From positions 1 through 64,000 of the forward strand of contig NZ_JALVAO010000015.1 of NCBI RefSeq assembly GCF_027011145.1: a stretch of 64,000 nucleotides of DNA, given 5' to 3'. Source of the DNA: Thermococcus sp. (GTDB lineage: Archaea > Methanobacteriota_B > Thermococci > Thermococcales > Thermococcaceae). Made by a program: the position numbers and the translations under genes. A model generated the notes under the pieces. That model saw only the letters and a list, made by a program, of their open reading frames with translations. It searched no databases and had not been told where the DNA came from. Below, piece by piece: positions 25,877 through 34,885 of the stretch (the first letter of the stretch is position 1; each line of letters begins with the position of its first letter).

Positions 25877-27148
25877 TCACAGCCTCTCTATTTTTACACC
25901 CATTTTTGTCAGTTCCTTCAGCATTCCAGTCTGGACGTAGGCCCGAATCCTCGTAACGTCCCCATAATCAACCGATAGAACCTCGCCAACAGAGCTCAGG
26001 AGGGCCATCACGGATGGGACTTTCGCAGGGTTTTCAATGACGACCTCAAAGGCTCCGTATTTTGGAAGCCTGAGGATTGTCCTCTCAAGGATTTCATAGA
26101 GTTCATCGAGTTTTCTCTCCTTTGCAGAGACCCGGGCAACGCCCTCTATTGAGAGCCCAACCCTCTCGCTGAGCTCCTTCAAAAGCCTCGCCTTTTCCTC
26201 GGCGTCGTCCCGTTCAATCAAATCCACCTTGTTGAGAACCACGATTATTGGTTTGTCGAGAGCCTTGAGCTCCCTCAAAACGTCCACTGAGGCCCTGAAC
26301 TTCCGTGCTATCTCGCGCCACGGTTCGCTTGAGTCAAGAACGAGGAGAACTATGTCCGCCTTGACAATCTCCTCCAGCGTTGAATGGAAGGCCTCAACTA
26401 TGAAGGGTGGAAGCCCGTCTATGAAACCCACGGTGTCCGTGACGAGAACCCTCTTTCCCGAGAGCTTGAAGCGCCTCGTTGTTGTGTCAAGGGTGGTGAA
26501 CATCTGGTTTCTGGCCTCAACGTTTTCTCCGGCCAAAGCATTGAGGAGCGTTGATTTGCCGGCGTTTGTATAGCCGGCCAGAGACACGAGGATAAAGCCG
26601 AACTCCTCCCTCTTCTTTCTCCGCACTTCACGCTCGGCCTTAACCTTCTCAAGCTCTTTCCGTATCTTCCCCATTCTGTAGCGGATGTGCTTGAGGTACT
26701 GCTGGGTCTGATACTCACCCATTCCCTTGAAACCGGCCCTGTCGCCGAGCTTGATTCTCCTTATCGCTTCCTTCACGAGGGGAATCTCGTACTGGAGAGA
26801 AGCTAACTCGACCTGAAGCTTGGCCTCCTTTGAGTGCGCCCTCTTTTCGAAAATCTCGAGGACGAGTTGCCACCTGTCCATTACCTCTACCCTGAGCTCC
26901 TTCCAGAGGTTGTAGGCCTGACTAGGGGTTAAGCGGTTGGCGAAGATAACCCTGTCGGGCTTGAGCTCCCTGACGAGCTCCTTAAGTTCCTCCAGCTTTC
27001 CCCTTCCGATGTTGTAGCGCGGATGCTCCTCCCTGTTCTGTTCAAGGATTGAGAGAACCTCGTAACCGGCACTCCTGAGGAGCTCCTCGAACTCCGCTTT
27101 GCTTAACCTATCCCTCCGCGAGTACCTTATGACGCCGATAGCTTTCAT
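25877..27148 (-). CDS. hflX: GTPase HflX, ribosome-associated
   Basis: A 423-residue GTPase of the Obg-HflX group. N-terminal HflX domain (1-190) with GRGKLEELKEL and ANRLTPSQAYNLW; G domain with G1 GYTNAGKSTLLNAL (near 192), switch I TTLDTTTR, G3 DTVGFIDGLP, and G4 NKVDL. It binds ribosomes and may rescue stalled or heat-damaged ones, by analogy with other HflX proteins. It converges on the phosphate permease with one base between stops. Confidence 0.95.
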   Translation of the reverse strand: MKAIGVIRYSRRDRLSKAEFEELLRSAGYEVLSILEQNREEHPRYNIGRGKLEELKELVRELKPDRVIFANRLTPSQAYNLWKELRVEVMDRWQLVLEIFEKRAHSKEAKLQVELASLQYEIPLVKEAIRRIKLGDRAGFKGMGEYQTQQYLKHIRYRMGKIRKELEKVKAEREVRRKKREEFGFILVSLAGYTNAGKSTLLNALAGENVEARNQMFTTLDTTTRRFKLSGKRVLVTDTVGFIDGLPPFIVEAFHSTLEEIVKADIVLLVLDSSEPWREIARKFRASVDVLRELKALDKPIIVVLNKVDLIERDDAEEKARLLKELSERVGLSIEGVARVSAKERKLDELYEILERTILRLPKYGAFEVVIENPAKVPSVMALLSSVGEVLSVDYGDVTRIRAYVQTGMLKELTKMGVKIERL

Positions 27149-27219
27149 CGTTGGCCCATGGAGATGGTACCTTAATAACCCTTTGGGCTAAGCTTAAATC
27201 CTAACACGCCGTAATACAT

Positions 27220-28773
27220 ATGGGGAAAGCTATGCTGGGTTTGACGCTTCTTGCCGTACTGAAAGGTGGCGATATAATAATCGACAAAGGGGGTATCAGA
27301 AAAGACCTACTTGCCTGGCACCTAAAAGATGTTAAGGCCCTTGCAGAGCAGTACGACAAGGCCTTTAGGATACTCCTTGAGCTCCTGAGGGATGAAAATC
27401 CCCACGTAAGGACAAACGTTATTCAAGTTCTAGTCGATATGCTCTCCGAGGGAAAACTTGAAGGAGAGAGAAAAAAGCTCGCCCTAGAAGGTGTGCTCGA
27501 GCTTGTGAAGGACGACGATGAGAGAGTAGCGCTAAAGGCCCTCGAATTCATAAACGCCCTCCTCGAAACAGGCGGACTAAGCGATGAAGAATATGATAGG
27601 GTAACAGACGCTCTAAAGGACGTCGTCAAGTCTGGAGTACCCATACTGGGCGAATACGCGGCCGAAGGACTTGGAAAACTCGGTGCAAAGGTTGTAAAGA
27701 TAGCCTACAAGATAATTCACTGGCTGTTCTCCCTTATTGGCTCAAGCAAGAAGAGGGAAGTTCAGGGTGCCGCGATAACGGCTTTGACGGAGATGGCGAT
27801 GAAAACTGAAGACAGAAAAGTTCTAAACGAAATCTTTGAGGGTGTCGCAGACCTTTTAGCTCATCCCGATCCCTACGTGGTTGAAAGGGCCCTTTACTCA
27901 ATCGAGAGAATGCTCTCACGCGAGAAAGAGATAAGCACAAGGAACAAGCTGAAGGCAATAACGCGTATAAAAGAGCTGAAAGGAGACGTTAAGCTCGGCC
28001 TTAAAGCCTCTCAGGTTCTCGAGAAGCTGGAGAAAAGTGCTGTGGCCAGCGAGGAGTTCATCAGTGAAACGGAAGCCAGAAAAAAACTTGAAGTAACACA
28101 GTACAGCATAGATGACGTTGAGAGACTGTTAGATGCCGGAAAAACGGAGATAGTTGCTGAGATGGCAAAGCTTGATCCAGAGGTTATGGACAAAGTCCTA
28201 AACATGCTTGAAAGCGAGGACTACAGCAGAAGGCTCGACGCCCTCTGGATTGTGGCAAGAATTACAAGCCATCTAACACCCAGCGATGCCTATCGGATTT
28301 TGCCAGTCCTAGGAGACTTTCTGAAAAGCAAAAATCCTTGGGCAAGGGAGACAGCCGCAAGGGTTTTAGCTGACATCTACGCCCTCTATCCCGGCACCTC
28401 GAAGTTCTTCAGCAGTTTACTTGAAACGTTGCTCAAATCAGGAAAGGAAAGAGACGTTGAAGGGGCCATTGAATTAATGGCAAGGCTTTCCGACAAGATA
28501 TCCTCAAGAGAAATGCTATCGGGGATGTTTAAGCTTATTTTGAAGCTCCTAGATGATAAGAAAACAAGGGGAGTTACCCTGAAGGCTATTGCAAGGGAAG
28601 CGCAGAAACTTCTCGACCTAGATACCGAGAGCCTTTTTGAACTCAAAGATAAACTAAAAGAACTGTACGGAACAGAAGGTGGTAAGTACGACGAAATAAT
28701 AGCCGGACTGATAGACGTGATAGACGATATCCTCAAGATGCGCAGGCAGGGGATAGTGCCAACGAGTGGTTAA
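27220..28773 (+). CDS. HEAT-repeat protein
   Basis: A 517-residue, almost wholly helical protein made of HEAT/ARM-like repeats, visible as units such as RDENPHVRTNVIQVLVDML, KDDDERVALKALEFINALL, AHPDPYVVERALYSIERML and KSKNPWARETAARVLADIY. It has no signal peptide or catalytic motif, so it is probably a cytosolic scaffold. The TATA-like AGCTTAAATC is about 25 bases before the ATG, suggesting a leaderless transcript; a second ATG at 27232 is an alternative start. No function assigned. Confidence 0.75.
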   Translation: MGKAMLGLTLLAVLKGGDIIIDKGGIRKDLLAWHLKDVKALAEQYDKAFRILLELLRDENPHVRTNVIQVLVDMLSEGKLEGERKKLALEGVLELVKDDDERVALKALEFINALLETGGLSDEEYDRVTDALKDVVKSGVPILGEYAAEGLGKLGAKVVKIAYKIIHWLFSLIGSSKKREVQGAAITALTEMAMKTEDRKVLNEIFEGVADLLAHPDPYVVERALYSIERMLSREKEISTRNKLKAITRIKELKGDVKLGLKASQVLEKLEKSAVASEEFISETEARKKLEVTQYSIDDVERLLDAGKTEIVAEMAKLDPEVMDKVLNMLESEDYSRRLDALWIVARITSHLTPSDAYRILPVLGDFLKSKNPWARETAARVLADIYALYPGTSKFFSSLLETLLKSGKERDVEGAIELMARLSDKISSREMLSGMFKLILKLLDDKKTRGVTLKAIAREAQKLLDLDTESLFELKDKLKELYGTEGGKYDEIIAGLIDVIDDILKMRRQGIVPTSG

Positions 28774-28834
28774 AAACTACCGGTTCAGGAAAACCTTAAG
28801 GACTTCCCTCATTCATATTGTTTCGGTGATTTCC

Positions 28835-29182
28835 GTGGAGTACTCGGAGGTTGAAGTCAAGCTTAAGGAGATTGAAGAACTTCTAGACAAACTTGGGAAG
28901 GAGCACCCAAAGGAGATTGCCGCTTTCTCGAGGTTCCTCCGCGAGACCCTCGACAACAAGGCACTAACAACGCGCGAGAAGGAACTAATTGCCCTGGCCC
29001 TCGGCATAGCCCAGGGCTGTGAGTGGTGCATTTACCTACACACCAAGAAGGCACTTGAAGCTGGAGCAAAGCCAGAGGAGCTCATAGAGGCAGGCCTTGT
29101 CGCGGTTCTCATGGCAGGCGGTCCTGCATTAATGCACTTAATCCCCCTTGTGAAAGCAATAGAGAAGTTCAAGAAGGAGTAA
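28835..29182 (+). CDS. carboxymuconolactone decarboxylase/AhpD-like protein
   Basis: A 115-residue member of the AhpD/CMD fold. GCEWCIYLHTKKALEAGA near residue 65 is the CxxC plus His motif used for thiol redox chemistry in AhpD-like proteins, preceded by the family helix TTREKELIALALGIAQ. The start is GTG 28835 with GGTGAT upstream; the frame is open earlier but not conserved. Role probably peroxide or disulfide metabolism; the partner is unknown. It lies end-to-end with the NAC gene. Confidence 0.85.
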   Translation: MEYSEVEVKLKEIEELLDKLGKEHPKEIAAFSRFLRETLDNKALTTREKELIALALGIAQGCEWCIYLHTKKALEAGAKPEELIEAGLVAVLMAGGPALMHLIPLVKAIEKFKKE

Positions 29183-29518
29183 TTACTCCTCTGTCAGCTT
29201 GAGTATGGCCTCCGCTATGTCCCCTTTCGTTTCTTTCAAGGCTTTGAGAGCGGTTTCCCTATCAACACCGGCCTGCTCCATGACGAGCTGAACGTCTTCC
29301 TCCGGAATCTCAAGAACCTCCCTGACCTCCTCGCTTCCCGGAACAATCTGATAGGTCTTCTCACCCTGAACCACCATGACCGTGACGACGGGGTCTTTGA
29401 GAACTATCTCCTTGCCCTCAAGCCTCAAAACTACCTCCTTAACACCCTCAAGCTCCTCCATTTTTATGCCAAGCTGTCTCATGAGCTTCTTCATCTGCCT
29501 CGGGTTCATTCCCATCAT
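29183..29518 (-). CDS. nac: nascent polypeptide-associated complex protein
   Basis: A 111-residue archaeal NAC homodimer subunit: [23 protein letters not shown] domain (25-70) with [20 protein letters not shown], and a C-terminal UBA domain ([20 protein letters not shown]). It binds ribosomes and nascent chains. ATG 29518 is preferred with GGTGG upstream. TATA-like CTTTTTAAGA lies near 29549-29558. Confidence 0.94.
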   Translation of the reverse strand: MMGMNPRQMKKLMRQLGIKMEELEGVKEVVLRLEGKEIVLKDPVVTVMVVQGEKTYQIVPGSEEVREVLEIPEEDVQLVMEQAGVDRETALKALKETKGDIAEAILKLTEE

Positions 29519-29608
29519 CCCTACCACCTGCTCTGGTTTGTTACCACTCTTAAAAAGGTTGGCGGAAACTTTACAACGAATGCCACTAAAATTTAATGGG
29601 GGATAAAA

Positions 29609-29803
29609 ATGCCAATGCCCGAACCCCAACCGGAGGGAGGAGTGATAACGTCAAAGAACCTCATTTTTGGGTTTATAGCGATTGTTATCGCGATGGCCTT
29701 CGTTTACCTGTTCACTGTCTACTTTGAGCGCTATGTCGAAAGGAAGGAGAAGGAAATAGAGGAGGAGCTTAAAGAGCTCGAGGACGAGGGAGATGTCTTC
29801 TAG
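29609..29803 (+). CDS. small single-span membrane protein
   Basis: A 64-residue protein: Pro-rich [11 protein letters not shown] head, one membrane helix ([20 protein letters not shown], residues 17-36) and a charged coiled-coil tail ([18 protein letters not shown]). It resembles small bitopic scaffold proteins; no family recognised. GGGGGATAAAA precedes the ATG. Convergent with the antiporter gene, overlapping it by four bases. Confidence 0.7.
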   Translation: MPMPEPQPEGGVITSKNLIFGFIAIVIAMAFVYLFTVYFERYVERKEKEIEEELKELEDEGDVF

Positions 29804-30927
29804 TCCCGAAAGGCCAGCTTGAGGAGAGGTGGGGTAACGAGGGTGCTGAGGAATATCATGAGGACTATCACGAGGTATGCATCGCTTCCAACTATGCCGG
29901 CCTTCATCGCTATCGCCAGCATGGCCAGTTCAACTCCCATCCTCGGAATCATTCCAACACCAACCCGAAGGGCTTCCCTAGCGTTCATGCCACCAATCAG
30001 TGCCCCGAGTCCACACCCTATTACCTTGCTCACTATTGCCACCAGTGCAAACAGCAGGGCAAAGAGGCCAGCACTCCTCAAATCCTTCACGGGAATGTTC
30101 ATACCCACATCGACGAAGAACAGCGGAACGAAAACGGAGTGAGCTATTATTCTCGAGTGCTCGAAAATCGGCTTCCTAAACTCCGTCTCGCTGAGTGCAA
30201 GACCGAGGAGGTAGGCACCGAGTATCGAGGCGAGGTTCATGTGCTCGGCGAGGTATGCAAAGCCGAAGAGGGCCGCCATAGAGAGTGTAACGGTAGAGTC
30301 GGCAAAGCCTATTCTGACAACCTTCCTGAGGGCATAGTCAAGAACCCTCGGCATAGCGAAGACCATGACAGCTATGAAAACCCCGACCTTAACGAGGATT
30401 TCAACGAGACTGAGAACGCTAACCCCACCGGAGACGAGCGATGATATGACGACCGTTAGAACGATTATGCCGAGTATGTCATCAACTATCGCAGCAGTTA
30501 GAATAGTCGTCCCCTCCCTGCTCTTCAGCCTGTCCATTTCCATGAGGACCCTGACGGTTAGGCTAACACTCGTTGGTGTGGTGAGTGCACCGTAAAGCAG
30601 GGCCTGGTCAAAACCTTTGAAGGGATAAGTCACCGCAAAGCCCATGGCAAAGGCAATGACGACGCCAACAAAGGCCACGGAGAAACCACTCTTCCCCGCC
30701 TGCCTCAGCTCCTCCACACTGCTCTCAAGGCCCGCTAGGAAAAGGAGCATGAGAACGCCTATCATGGAGATGTCCTTCACTTCCTCCGTGGGCGGGAAGG
30801 CCAGCCCGAGCAGTATTCCCCCAACTATCTGGCCGAGAACAACCGGCTGTCCGATTCTCGAAAAGAGCCAGCCAAAGGTTTCCGCCGTGAGCAACATGAG
30901 TGCGAGGTAAAGTATCAGTTCAATCAA
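29800..30927 (-). CDS. CPA2-family Na+/H+ antiporter
   Basis: A 375-residue antiporter with about twelve membrane helices. AAIVDDILGIIVLTVVISSL near residue 145 carries the DD ion-binding pair typical of electrogenic NapA/CPA2 exchangers; GVGMIPRMGVELAMLAIA near 325 is the conserved Lys/Arg-bearing helix. It probably exchanges Na+ for H+, complementing the Na+-linked energetics of Mbh/Mrp. The start is TTG at 30927 with GAGG upstream. A CBS-domain gene precedes it by six bases, suggesting adenine-nucleotide control. Confidence 0.88.
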   Translation of the reverse strand: MIELILYLALMLLTAETFGWLFSRIGQPVVLGQIVGGILLGLAFPPTEEVKDISMIGVLMLLFLAGLESSVEELRQAGKSGFSVAFVGVVIAFAMGFAVTYPFKGFDQALLYGALTTPTSVSLTVRVLMEMDRLKSREGTTILTAAIVDDILGIIVLTVVISSLVSGGVSVLSLVEILVKVGVFIAVMVFAMPRVLDYALRKVVRIGFADSTVTLSMAALFGFAYLAEHMNLASILGAYLLGLALSETEFRKPIFEHSRIIAHSVFVPLFFVDVGMNIPVKDLRSAGLFALLFALVAIVSKVIGCGLGALIGGMNAREALRVGVGMIPRMGVELAMLAIAMKAGIVGSDAYLVIVLMIFLSTLVTPPLLKLAFRD

Positions 30928-30933
30928 CTTTCC

Positions 30934-31404
30934 TCACCGTGCGAAAACCCTAAGGAGCCTTATAACGCTCTGGGCGGAGAACGTTCCAACGACCTTTTTC
31001 CTCTCAACGACGGGGAACTGTCTTACACCGGTCTCAAGCATCATTCCCAGGGCATAGCCGAGCGTGTCATTGGGAGAAAGCGTTATTGGCCTCGGGTTCA
31101 TTATCTCCCTGACCGGTCGGTCCCAGTCAAAATGAGCCTCTTTAAGGGCTTCAAGCCCAACGAGAACGTAATCTGAAGGAGGCAAGAGGAGGTTTATGAT
31201 TTCGTCAACGGAGATAAAGCCCAGCAACTTTCCGGATTCGTCCGTTACAACAGCACAGGTTCTGTGTTCAAGGCCCTTTATCAGGTCCTCAATCCTGTCC
31301 TCGGGTCTTAGACGTAAGAACTTCTCCTCCATAGCCAGCCTTATGGGCATCTTGGACAGCTTTGCGATGTTGAGTTTTGGCCTTTCCTCATTCTCGCTGG
31401 TCAC
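30934..31404 (-). CDS. CBS-domain protein
   Basis: A 156-residue protein with two CBS motifs: domain 1 (about 22-72, FLRLRPEDRIEDLIKGLE...CAVVTDESGKLLGFISVDEI), and domain 2 (about 95-150, IMNPRPITLSPNDTLGYALGM...FPVVERKKVVGTFSAQSVIR). CBS pairs bind AMP/ATP/SAM. The start is GTG 31404 with GGAGGTG eight bases ahead; an in-frame TTG at 31419 lies within that site. It is translationally close to the antiporter gene, so a regulatory link to that transporter is plausible. Confidence 0.85.
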   Translation of the reverse strand: MTSENEERPKLNIAKLSKMPIRLAMEEKFLRLRPEDRIEDLIKGLEHRTCAVVTDESGKLLGFISVDEIINLLLPPSDYVLVGLEALKEAHFDWDRPVREIMNPRPITLSPNDTLGYALGMMLETGVRQFPVVERKKVVGTFSAQSVIRLLRVFAR

Positions 31405-31524
31405 TGGGGACACCTCCAATCAAATTAAATCGAAGCCAGAGGTTTAAAATCTTTGAGGAAAGACAATGCATACTGAGAAAATTTTGCCAAAAACTATTTA
31501 TTTTCCAAAATCTAAGTATTTACC

Positions 31525-31767
31525 ATGCCCGTGGAAATTGCAAGGCTCGATGACAATGGAAGACTCTACCTTCCCGCCAGCATTAGAAAGAAGCTCCGCT
31601 CCAAGGAGTTCTACATCGAGGAGAGAAATGGAGAGATAATCCTCGTTCCAATAAGAAAGAAGATAGAAAAGTACTGGGGCATCTTTAAAGGGGAGGACTT
31701 AACCGCCGAGGAGATTGACAAGATAGTTGAAGAAGAAACTGAAAAGCTCTTGAGGGATGAGCTTTGA
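31525..31767 (+). CDS. vapB: VapB-type antitoxin (AbrB/SpoVT fold)
   Basis: An 80-residue protein: an AbrB swapped-hairpin domain (ARLDDNGRLYLPASIRKKLR...EIILVPI, 6-46) and a C-terminal acidic helix (LTAEEIDKIVEEETEKLL) that would block the toxin. The TATA-like ACTATTTATT at 31493-31502 is close enough for a leaderless transcript. Its stop overlaps the VapC start by TTGA, so the pair is co-translated and probably autoregulated by VapB. Confidence 0.88.
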   Translation: MPVEIARLDDNGRLYLPASIRKKLRSKEFYIEERNGEIILVPIRKKIEKYWGIFKGEDLTAEEIDKIVEEETEKLLRDEL

Positions 31768-32141
31768 GGGTTTACGTTGACGTCAATGTTGTCTACTACA
31801 TCCTAACTGCAAATGAAGAGTTCGGGATTAGAGCTAAGGAGCTTATTGAGGAGTACTACGGCAGGATGATTACCTCTGCACTCACCGTTTGGCAACTCCA
31901 CATTCTCCTTCGAAGAAAAGGGAAGGGCAATAAAAAACCAGAGCTGACGGGCATACTCCCCGAGCTTGGAATAAAAATCGTCCCCCTAACTCCCGAGATT
32001 CTGTCAGAAGCCGAGAAGTGCAAGCGACTTGACTTCGATGACGCCATTCATTATGCAACGATGAAAGCTCACAGAATAGACACAATCCTATCAAACGACC
32101 GCGACTTTGACAAAATTAGTGAAATAAAAAGAACATTTTAG
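31764..32141 (+). CDS. vapC: VapC-type PIN-domain toxin
   Basis: A 125-residue PIN-domain ribonuclease. MRVYVDVNVVYYIL has the first catalytic Asp (residue 6); further acidic residues in LDFDDAIHYA and SNDRDFDKI complete the PIN site. It would cleave RNA when VapB is lost. The start is TTG, immediately overlapping the vapB stop. The C-terminus ISEIKRTF is typical of archaeal VapC. Confidence 0.88.
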   Translation: MRVYVDVNVVYYILTANEEFGIRAKELIEEYYGRMITSALTVWQLHILLRRKGKGNKKPELTGILPELGIKIVPLTPEILSEAEKCKRLDFDDAIHYATMKAHRIDTILSNDRDFDKISEIKRTF

Positions 32142-32149
32142 CCCACTTC

Positions 32150-33166
32150 TCAATCCGGAAAGTGCGATGTCTCCTCGTTGGCCTTCATAATCCTCTGCCT
32201 GTACTCCTCGTACTTCTTTCTGGCCTCCTCTGCCTTCTCCTTCTCGCCGAGGTACTCGTATGCCTCTGCCACGTGCTTCCACCACATCGGGTCCTTCTCG
32301 GCTTCCTTCAGGCAGTACTCGAGGAACTTCCTGTAGGCTTCCCTCGCGAGTTCTTCCATGCCAAGTTTCCTCGCTATGTTTCCAACGTCCTCCCAGAAGA
32401 CGCCTTCCTCCTCGGCCTCCTTTTTGTAATACTCAAGAGCCTTTTCCCACGCTTCTCTAGCTTTTTCCTCGTTTCCGAGTTCCTCGTAGAGCTTGGCAAC
32501 GTCCTCCCAGAACCAGGGCTCTTCCTCGGCGTACTTCTCGAGGGCTTTCGCCGCTTTCTCCATGTTTCCAGCTTTCTTCCAGTACTCGTGGGCCTCCTTT
32601 AGGTAGTAGGTGTCCTTCTCCTTCTCGTAAAGTTTCTCGTAGAGCTCAGCGGCCTTCTCGTATTTGCCGGCCTTCTCGTAGGCCCACGCCGCGCTCTCAA
32701 GCCATCCGAGCTTCAGGTACATCTCTGCAGCTTTAACGTAGTTCCCGGCCTTTTCGTATTTCCTCGCGGCCTGCCTGTACCTGCCCATCTTCTCAAGCTT
32801 CTCAGCCGAGCGGAAGCGGTCCGCTATGCTCAAATCGGGCTCACTTATGTACCAGATTCCAAAGGCGAAGAGGAAGATGAAGAAGGCTATTATTCCCCCA
32901 ACCACCTTGAGGTTCTGCCAGGTTAAAACAAGGTACGAACCATAGCCCGCAATAGCGGTCAGAACGGCGAGGATTACTCCATACTTCCAGCTCTCAGCGT
33001 AGAGTGTCAGAGCCGTGAAAAAGAGGAGCAGGAGGGTAAACCCAACGAATCCGATTGCCAGAATCACTTGGAGGAGCTTTATCCAGCCCCACCTGTAGAC
33101 TATGAACCCGGCGATAGCCAAGATTGTGATAAGGAAACCGATTAGATACGCCTTCAGCTTGTCCAT
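32150..33166 (-). CDS. membrane-anchored TPR protein
   Basis: A 338-residue protein with four membrane helices (residues 7-110) followed by a long cytosolic helical array of TPR-like units built on the YEKAGxYxKAAE pattern (AARKYEKAGNYVKAAEMY, AAWAYEKAGKYEKAAELY, EYWKKAGNMEKAAKALEKY and four more). It is very rich in E, K, Y and A and lacks catalytic motifs. A scaffold is likely. Its start overlaps the MGMT gene by 13 bases. Confidence 0.8.
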   Translation of the reverse strand: MDKLKAYLIGFLITILAIAGFIVYRWGWIKLLQVILAIGFVGFTLLLLFFTALTLYAESWKYGVILAVLTAIAGYGSYLVLTWQNLKVVGGIIAFFIFLFAFGIWYISEPDLSIADRFRSAEKLEKMGRYRQAARKYEKAGNYVKAAEMYLKLGWLESAAWAYEKAGKYEKAAELYEKLYEKEKDTYYLKEAHEYWKKAGNMEKAAKALEKYAEEEPWFWEDVAKLYEELGNEEKAREAWEKALEYYKKEAEEEGVFWEDVGNIARKLGMEELAREAYRKFLEYCLKEAEKDPMWWKHVAEAYEYLGEKEKAEEARKKYEEYRQRIMKANEETSHFPD

Positions 33167-33678
33167 TCTTTCACCCCCTCAAGTTCGAGCAGGAACCTCT
33201 TCTCTTCGATTCCAGAGCTGTAGTAGCCGATACCGTCGCTGGCCACGACCCTGTGACAGGGAACGACTATGGGATACGGGTTCCTTTTCATCGCCCCGCC
33301 GATTGCCCTTGGCGACGTCTCCAGAGCCCTGGCAAGGTTACCATAGGTTATAACGGCCCCTCTTTTAACGTTTTTCGTGAGCCATTCGTAAACTCTCCTC
33401 TCGAAGGGCGTTACCCCCTCAAAGGAAATCTCCTTCAGAGCCTCTTCGTTGTCTATGTCGCCGACCATAACTCGGTAAACCAGCTCCGTGTAGTTGCTCG
33501 GCTGGACGTCGAGGGAAAGGCTTACCCCCCTCTTCCGGAGGAACTCCGCTAGATTACTGACTCTCTCCAGCAGTTCCCCCCTCGTGAAGGCGAAGCTTAT
33601 CCCCTGAATTCTCCCGTGAAAGATTACACCAACCCAGACGTTACGGCCGTTGACCCTAAACTTCTCAATGGCGAGCAT
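33154..33678 (-). CDS. ogt: methylated-DNA--protein-cysteine methyltransferase
   Basis: A 174-residue suicide DNA-repair protein transferring the O6-alkyl group of guanine to its own cysteine. The C-terminal domain (90-174) carries RAIGGAMKRNPYPIVVPCHRVVASDG with the PCHRV active-site Cys near residue 142 and the upstream TYGNLARALETSPRAIG helix. The N-terminal half is the divergent accessory domain. It starts directly after the trmJ stop (TGA-ATG). Confidence 0.94.
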   Translation of the reverse strand: MLAIEKFRVNGRNVWVGVIFHGRIQGISFAFTRGELLERVSNLAEFLRKRGVSLSLDVQPSNYTELVYRVMVGDIDNEEALKEISFEGVTPFERRVYEWLTKNVKRGAVITYGNLARALETSPRAIGGAMKRNPYPIVVPCHRVVASDGIGYYSSGIEEKRFLLELEGVKEWTS

Positions 33679-34377
33679 TCAACATTCCTCCAGCCTTTTA
33701 ACGGCCCTTCTAAGGGGCCCGATTAGGGTGTGAACTTCCCTTCCATAGAGGAAAGCCCTGCCCACAGCCTTCCTAAAGACCTTGATAAAGACCTCCCTCC
33801 TCTCCCTGTCTTTAGGATAGTTGAGGACATCCAACAACCTCGCCCAGATTTTAACCAGCTCCTCCTTTTCGCGGGCTGTGGCGGGTTCAAGGGAAAGCTC
33901 TCTCGTAGGTGTTTCCTTAGACACCTCGTAGAGGATTATTGCAACGGCCTGGGCCAGGTTCATGACTGGATAATCTTCGCTCGTTGGTATAGTAACGACC
34001 AAATCCATTGACTCCAGTTCCTCGTTCTTCAGGCCGATGCTCTCCCTCCCAAAGAAGAGCCCTACATTACCGGGATAGCTATTAAGGATTTCTCTAAGCT
34101 CCCACGGATATATGGGAGCGCGGTAGGGTATGAAGCTCCTGCCCGGCTTTCCTGTCGTTCCAACGGTTAAATCGAAGAGCTCAAGCGCTTCCTCAAAGCT
34201 CTTAAGTATGAGAGCATTTTCAAGAACGTCCCTCGCATGAACCGCGTACAGGTAACTTTCCTCCGTTACATTCGGGTTTATCAGGACTAGCCTCGAAAGG
34301 CCGAAGTTCTTCATCGTCCTTGCCACCATGCCCACGTTGGCCGGCCCTTCCGGTTCAACGAGAACGACCGAGAGCAT
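33679..34377 (-). CDS. trmJ: SpoU-family tRNA 2'-O-methyltransferase, TrmJ-like
   Basis: A 232-residue SPOUT methyltransferase. VEPEGPANVGMVARTMKNFG (7-26), FFGRESIGLKNEELESMD (motif 2) and IPTSEDYPVMNLAQAVAII (motif 3) fit the TrmJ branch that makes 2'-O-methylcytidine 32 in tRNA. C-terminal LIGPLRRAVKRL helical extension. It forms a tandem with the MGMT gene downstream. The exact target nucleotide is inferred from family membership. Confidence 0.85.
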   Translation of the reverse strand: MLSVVLVEPEGPANVGMVARTMKNFGLSRLVLINPNVTEESYLYAVHARDVLENALILKSFEEALELFDLTVGTTGKPGRSFIPYRAPIYPWELREILNSYPGNVGLFFGRESIGLKNEELESMDLVVTIPTSEDYPVMNLAQAVAIILYEVSKETPTRELSLEPATAREKEELVKIWARLLDVLNYPKDRERREVFIKVFRKAVGRAFLYGREVHTLIGPLRRAVKRLEEC

Positions 34378-34422
34378 CGGTATGCATTTAAGGTGGACTC
34401 TTTAAACGCTTGCGGTGGGAGC

Positions 34423-34881
34423 ATGTACGGACTCGCTTACGTTCCCCTGATAATCCCGGCGATAAAAAAGAGGGCAAGGCCCTTTTCGGCCGGAGCCCTG
34501 CTCGCGTTTTCAGCGACGTATCCACTGGAAGAAAGGGTCAGATACGGCTTGGCTCTGGCTTCCCTTCTCATACTGGCACTCGGCTGGCCCTACGAGAAAC
34601 AGCCCGTCAAGTTCTGGGAACGCTTTCTCAACGCGATACTCGGTGGGACCGGGCTTGCGATTGCCCTCGGCCTTTACAACCTCGGGAGATGGGAGGCAAT
34701 CCTCGGGGTCGCCGTTCCATTCCTCCTAGTGAGGAACAGGGTTCTATCTTCCTTCGGCCTTTTGCCGGTATCGGCACTCTACCTCATCGGAGCTTACCGG
34801 GTTCCTGAGAACATCAAGCTGGCGCTCTTCGTTGGGGTTTACATTTACTCGCTCAACCACCTTAGAAAGCTCCTGAGGTGA
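34423..34881 (+). CDS. hypothetical membrane protein
   Basis: A 152-residue protein with four to five membrane helices ([45 protein letters not shown] and later segments), Arg/Lys-rich between helices. No family recognised. ATG 34423 follows GGTGGGA. It ends four bases before panE, with the stop overlapping that gene's ribosome site, so they form an operon with panE, DUF47 and serA. Confidence 0.7.
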   Translation: MYGLAYVPLIIPAIKKRARPFSAGALLAFSATYPLEERVRYGLALASLLILALGWPYEKQPVKFWERFLNAILGGTGLAIALGLYNLGRWEAILGVAVPFLLVRNRVLSSFGLLPVSALYLIGAYRVPENIKLALFVGVYIYSLNHLRKLLR

Positions 34882-34885
34882 GATG